A stretch of DNA of 64,000 nt from NCBI GenBank assembly GCA_964019695.1, contig OZ026514.1, forward strand, positions 100,299,845-100,363,844, given 5' to 3'. This stretch comes from Loripinus fragilis (taxonomy: Eukaryota; Mollusca; Bivalvia; Lucinida; Lucinidae). Under the pieces are notes generated by a model, which was given only the letters and a program-made list of their open reading frames with translations, was not told the origin of the DNA and did no database searches. A program made the position numbers and the translations under genes. Every line of letters begins with the position of its first letter. Position 1 is the first letter of the stretch. This document shows positions 59,325 through 64,000 of this stretch, one piece after another.

Positions 59325-61395
59325 TTACCAACAACCCAAGTATTGGAAATGTTCTAGTTCTATTGATACCAATGAGATAATCAATTCAGTTGATAATGAT
59401 TGTTGTCGGCAAATTCGATGTTGAGACAAGCTCTTCGTGCAGTCCTGTCTGTGGTTTCTCTGTATGTATTTTTGACGATGCACTATGTGCTGTTTTTTAT
59501 GATGGTGTATTAATGCATTGAGCTGTTTGTTATGTGATTGCAATCTGTGCAATGTTTTCTGAGTATACATTAATTGTATGTAGATATTTCTGAGGATGCA
59601 CTTTGTGGTGTCTTTCTTGAGAATGTACAACAAAATATACCAAGGATGCATTATGTGCAGTCATGCATACCAAAAAAATGCAATGGCATTAAGCATGGGA
59701 CATTGAAGAAAAGTTTGGTTATGAGGCAGTTATGTTATATTCTGATAAATGCCAAAATATTTATGTATTCAAAACAATCTGTGATCATTCTATGTTTACC
59801 AATTATGATAAAATCAGTAACAAAGGAAATATTTTTCTCACATACCATTTCATACAAGTCTGGTCATTCCTATGTTTACAGTATTTACCTTAAATATTTG
59901 GGGGCTCTTAGATTCATAACATATTTTCTTTTAAATATGAACTAGTCACTTAGACCATATAATGGGTTATGTAAAAGGAAATGTAAGAATGGCAAACAGT
60001 ACACACCCAGATGTGCCTGCTCCTGAAGGAGCAGGCTGAGCTGGGTTTAGACTGTTTGATCAAATACTTAGGGTAATTTATGCTTTATAAGTATTGATGA
60101 AACTCATTGATGAAAGTGATTGCAAGATATGGACTTTTCTTGCTCACAGATTTTGATACTGTGATAGAATAGGTATAACGGGTTTACTCATTGATGACAG
60201 CGATTATCAACGGGTGTACTTTTCTTGCTGTGATACCATAAGAAACTATAGTCAAACAAGTATTAGCTTTTAAGAAACTTAGATATAGAAACTTTAATTA
60301 AGAAATCTTTCATAAAACTACCCAATTCTTTTCTGTTTTTGAACAAATGGTCACCCATGTTACTCCCCCAGTATTAGGGAACTTGTATTAGGAAATGTGT
60401 TTTAAGAGAACATCTGTATAAAGTCATTTAAAGCTGTCTCATCTAAATATTTATATTTTCTTAACTGATTTATCTTAACTGATTTAAAGGTACTACAGTT
60501 GTACATTCAATTTTTTTTCTTCCATCACAAATAATCAAATAACTAGTAAATCAAATACATGACCATGAATTACAATATTTATGACAGAAAGGAGGAATCA
60601 GAAATCTTTTTGGTGCCAAAAAAAGACATTTATTCATTTTTTGTTAAAGATTATATTGATTATATCTTATGTTTGTGTGTAGTGAAAAAAAGGTCATTTT
60701 GGATCAACACCACTTTTAAGTTAAAACCCAAGTATTGAGAAACATGCTGTAAAGTTTTAGTAAGGGGACCACCTTTATGAAAATATATTTTGACAATTTG
60801 TTCTGTAGTTAGTGATCACCTATGTTTAACAAAAGTATTAAGAAACTAGTATTTGGAAACTGTATTAGAGGACACCTCTATAAGATGTCATAAGTTTTCT
60901 GTTAAAAATATTTTGTTTATTTAAATTAAGTGATAACTTGTTTTGAGCCACCTTTACTATTTGAGACCACCTCTTTAAAGACATTCATAAGTTATCCATT
61001 ATAAATATGATGCCTATTTTGTTACCATGAATTAAGTGATCTCTCGCTTTAATCCATCATGCTCAATTTGTGATTTTGCTGTATGAGGTTTTGATGTATT
61101 ATATTCATTGTGATTTGCGAAATATGTCTGATTTATTAAAACATGAATGAGCCAGTGCATGTGGAAAAAAAGCTTTATTATCATCTTGCAGTTTTACATA
61201 AATGAATCCAATTGCACTCAAATTGGCTAAAACTATAGTTTTGGTCAATCTGAGGGCTAAGGGGTTAAACATACATTGACTGCTTCACAAAGGTATCAAA
61301 GACTTTGTCCTGGTATCCCACTGTTTGATTTATCATTTGGTTGGGTAAAGATTCCATTGAACATTGGTAGATTCACAGGCATGCCTGCTGCCTAT
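59325..61395. other. 3' flank, no recognisable gene
   Basis: Degenerate ~50-60 bp repeats of GATGCACTATGTG type at 59470-59660 underlie the two overlapping ORFs there. GATCAG-like hairpin at 59992-60061 with perfect centre GCCTGCTCCTGAAGGAGCAG. An ~85-bp direct duplication (ACTCATTGATGA...TTTTCTTGCT) at 60110-60225. The rest is A/T-rich. Confidence 0.45.
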
Positions 61396-61398
61396 ATC

Positions 61399-61580
61399 AG
61401 GCCTCCAGATAAACGTTCCTAAATTGAAAATTATTTCTCATCCAAAACATATGTTGTGGGTACTCAATGAACAGTCTCAATGAGACGGTTCTTTTGAGCA
61501 CCCAAAAAATATGCCAAAACTGATTTGAAAAGAAAATGTTTTCAATTTTACATTCAAGAAGTTTCCTTTTCTGGACCTTT
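61399..61580. mobile_element. Foldback MITE-1
   Basis: AGGCCTCCAGATAAACGTTC start, centre GAACAGTCTCAATGAGACGG, end TTTCTGGACC. Confidence 0.82.
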
Positions 61581-61855
61581 GCAGAATATGATACATTTTC
61601 TTTTTCTCATGGACTGCTCAAGTATTGTTATATTGTTCAGATTTTTATGTATTAATTTTGTTATTTGTTCCAGTCTATGTGATAATGGGATTTATTGCAT
61701 AGGCGTAAGATCATGCTTTTAAATCATTACCTACTGGGTAATTTTCCATGCTTCCAAGACGTCGGGCCTGATTTGTGTCCATATTGTTTGCAATGGTTAT
61801 CAGTAGGCTACACTAGTATGGAAAGATTTAACATGCATGCTCACCAATATAAGAT

Positions 61856-62042
61856 GCAGGCTCCAAGATAAAAGTGCATGATTAAAAATTAATTTTCTAA
61901 TTTTATACCCCAAAATATGTTGTGGGTACTCAAAGGAACTGTCTCAATGAGATGGTTCTTTTCAGCACCCTAAACAAATGTAAAAACTAATAGGTAATAA
62001 AATATTTGCAATTTTCTCTAAAATATTTTTTCTTATCTCAAA
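61856..62042. mobile_element. Foldback MITE-1
   Basis: GCAGGCTCCAAGATAAAAGT start, centre GAACTGTCTCAATGAGATGG, end TTTTTTCTTATCTCAAAC. Confidence 0.82.
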
Positions 62043-62181
62043 CTATAAGAAAATATTTGCAGTTTGGCTCTATAATATTGAGATAGCTGGATGTATTAGT
62101 TATATGGTCTCTGTGTCTGCAGTTCTGTGTATGGGAGCAGAGTAAGCTCTGGTGAGACTGAGCAAATGTGCATCCTAATCT

Positions 62182-62357
62182 CAGGCCTAATTGAAAATTA
62201 ATTTTCTTATTTCTCAACCAAAACATATGTTGTGGATGCTCAAAAGAACTGTCTCATTGAGACTGTTCTTTTGAGCACCCAAAACACATGGTTAAATTGA
62301 TGGGTAAGAAAATAATTACTATTTTACACTCAATTTTTTTTTTATCTCAACCTATGT
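62182..62357. mobile_element. Foldback MITE-1
   Basis: AGGCCTAATTGAAAATTAAT start, centre AAGAACTGTCTCATTGAGAC, end TTATCTCAACCTATG. Confidence 0.82.
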
Positions 62358-62540
62358 AATTTATGATAAGTGCCAAAATCTCATGCACTGGCTTATGTGT
62401 GATTTTTGTGTTATTTGGTCCCTGCCTACAGAGCCTTTAATTATGAAAATTGGTGTTGTTTTGTAGAATGTTGTGCCAAACAGTTAGTTCTGTGAAGGGA
62501 CCAAGCTTGTCCTGCTGAACCCAGAAATATCCTTTGTATG

Positions 62541-62612
62541 AAAACACTGTATACCCAGATCAGCTGACTTCTCATGAAGCCATCTAATCAGAATCAACAC
62601 TGTTTTCCACTC
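62541..62612. repeat. GATCAG hairpin (family 2)
   Basis: AACACTGTATACCCAGATCA with a diverged inverse ATCTAATCAGAATCAACACT; centre GACTTCTCATGAAGCC. Confidence 0.7.
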
Positions 62613-62731
62613 TGAATCTGCAAGCTTACAACTGAATTGCAGCAGGTTAAAATATAAAAATTGGGGAGGAGTGTAGTATTTTAAAAGATTCAGCACTACA
62701 AGGATTAAGAGATAGATATGATAGTCACTTA

Positions 62732-63168
62732 AGGCCAGAATTTTTTTATTAGTTGATTTATGGGAATTGTTTTTCAGATTAAGGGTCGGGGGATCAAAAA
62801 AAATAAATAAAAAAGCTCTGAAAATGACCAGTTAACTGGTCATTTTCAGAGCTTTTTTTTTCTTTCTTTTTCAATATCTCAAGAAAAAACAGTAAAACTG
62901 GTAAGACAAACCAACTGTCTGTTTTAAATTTTTAAATTTTCCTAAAAATCTGGACAGGACAATCACTTTTAACAATGTCACTCTCAAAACTCAAAATTAC
63001 ACAGACAAAACCTCAAAAAATATTATTTTTTTGAACGAAACAAATAATATTTAGAGTCGGCAGATAAAATAAAATAAGAAATTAGAAAATAAATTTGATT
63101 TTTTTCCTACTTTCCGGAAAATTACAGTAGGAGGGTTTGTAAATCAACTAATAAAAAAATTCTGGCCT
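62732..63168. mobile_element. 437-bp TIR element with inner palindrome
   Basis: Termini AGGCCAGAATTTTTTTATTA and GTTGATTTA, inverted at the right end (31-bp TIRs). Inner perfect palindrome AAAGCTCTGAAAATGACCAG / inverse at 62812-62859 around TTAA. Confidence 0.88.
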
Positions 63169-63170
63169 AA

Positions 63171-63685
63171 TAAATGTACCCATATAGCTAGTCACTGTTA
63201 CATGAAAATAAAGATAGTCATAGATGTGTGTAAATTAAGGTAGTCATAGTTAATTTTTATGTAAGATAGTCATAGTTTTATGTAAACTAAGCTTTTTGAG
63301 AACCTAAAACAAATGTTTAATTTTCCTCAGTTTTCAACAAAACATTTTGTTAACAATAAAGTGCCAAATTTAAAAGTAAATGAATGCTTTGTTTGAAAAT
63401 AATTTTTCAGTATTAGCAAATGATATTTTTAAAAAAAGACATCTATTTTTTTCAATTATTTCTCAGAAAACAGGACTTGAAATAACTTCTAGTCAATGAT
63501 TTAAGAGTTTTATGCAAATTGTCTCAAATGTCAGATGACTTCAAGTTCTAAGTTATCTTAAACATATTTAAAAATCTTTATTTATGCTGTTAAACCTTAT
63601 TTGCTCATTTAACTTATTTGCTTAGAAATATAAGATGCCATTTTGGCTTTACAACTTCTTCATTTAGAAAAATTAAATTCATTCT
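63171..63685. other. 3' flank, nothing recognised
   Basis: Three loose repeats of AGATAGTCATAG-type at 63205-63285; otherwise A/T-rich. Confidence 0.4.
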
Positions 63686-63688
63686 ATA

Positions 63689-63778
63689 CTGCCCAGGAAA
63701 AAGTGTGGTTAAGTGAACTGACCGTCCCGCAATGACCATAGCTGTTGACATGGGACATAAAGCAACAAACAAACAAAA
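63689..63778 (+). mobile_element. SINE-2, 5'-truncated
   Basis: GCCCAGGAAAAAGTGTGGTT, GTGAACTGACCGTCCCGCAA, GGGACATAAAGCAACAAACA tail. Confidence 0.82.
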
Positions 63779-63896
63779 CACTCATAATGATAAAAGCGCT
63801 TAAGATTCAGCTTTTCTAGTGCAATAATACAAGGCTTTTGCTCTGATATCAGCAACAATAAAAATGAATCCCAAGGGACAATATGGGCTTTGTCGC

Positions 63897-63990
63897 GGCA
63901 AAACCTGTCTTCGGGGGTTTGCGAACAACAAAGGTGCAGACCAGCCTGTGCATCTGCGCAGACTGATCAACACCTATATTATTCGCTTAC
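63897..63990. repeat. MITE-5-type hairpin fragment at window end
   Basis: AAAACCTGTCTTCGGGGGTT, then GCAGACCAGCCTGTGCATCT and the inverse GCGCAGACTGATCAAC. Confidence 0.55.
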
Positions 63991-64000
63991 TGGAAAGTAT

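Noticed and set aside
59574..59945. 123-codon ORF and an overlapping 108-codon minus-strand ORF
   Set aside because: Sits on degenerate GATGCACTATGTG repeats; no splice structure, no family resemblance, composition like the flanks.

Overview
The window looks like nuclear DNA of an invertebrate animal, most likely a bivalve mollusc. It is AT-rich, has GT-AG introns up to about 8 kb, tRNA-derived SINEs with target-site duplications, non-LTR retrotransposon debris, Polinton (Maverick) fragments and very many small palindromic elements. The bivalve call is an inference from the character of the repeats; no species can be named from the sequence alone.

Only one cellular gene can be supported: a purple acid phosphatase of the animal ACP7 type on the + strand, from 21912 to a stop codon at 58848-58850. 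Eleven coding blocks (twelve counting a duplicated one) join in phase with consensus splice sites and encode about 405 residues. All the usual metallophosphoesterase metal-ligand motifs are present. The first coding exon (start codon, signal peptide and first beta strand) was not found and probably lies upstream, either in the repeat-rich 15-21.9 kb stretch or outside the window.

The most striking part is exon 6. It is present twice, at 39560-39674 and 39736-39850. Both copies are 115 nt and in the same phase, separated by an intron of only 61 nt. This is the architecture expected of mutually exclusive exons. Directly downstream, the 3' end of the exon plus its intron has been amplified into nine 86-bp units (39907 to about 40660). 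Each unit carries a branchpoint-like CTAAT, a pyrimidine tract, a 27-nt in-frame segment and a GT donor. Seven of the nine also keep an AG acceptor, so the array reads as a row of potential nine-codon microexons.

Layout. 1-1200: 3' half of a dead non-LTR retrotransposon. 2.9-5.6 kb: broken Polinton genes (packaging ATPase and integrase, in conflicting orientations). 5.56-7.92 kb: a TIR-bounded insertion with a mariner-sized element inside it. 7.95-14.7 kb: a decayed minus-strand reverse-transcriptase element (YLDD motif, Penelope-like or related) split by later insertions. 14.7-15.1 kb: a second Polinton integrase fragment. 17.3-18.0 kb: microsatellites. 18.5-20.3 kb: SINEs and two convergent LINE ends. 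21.9-58.9 kb: the phosphatase gene, its introns packed with SINEs, foldback elements, minisatellites and nested TIR elements. 58.9-64 kb: 3' flank with more of the same repeats.

The region upstream of about 22 kb and the gene half carry different repeat sets. Thirteen copies of one ~185-bp foldback element and about seventeen copies of a GATCAG-type hairpin were all seen at or after 22.5 kb, most of them in introns.
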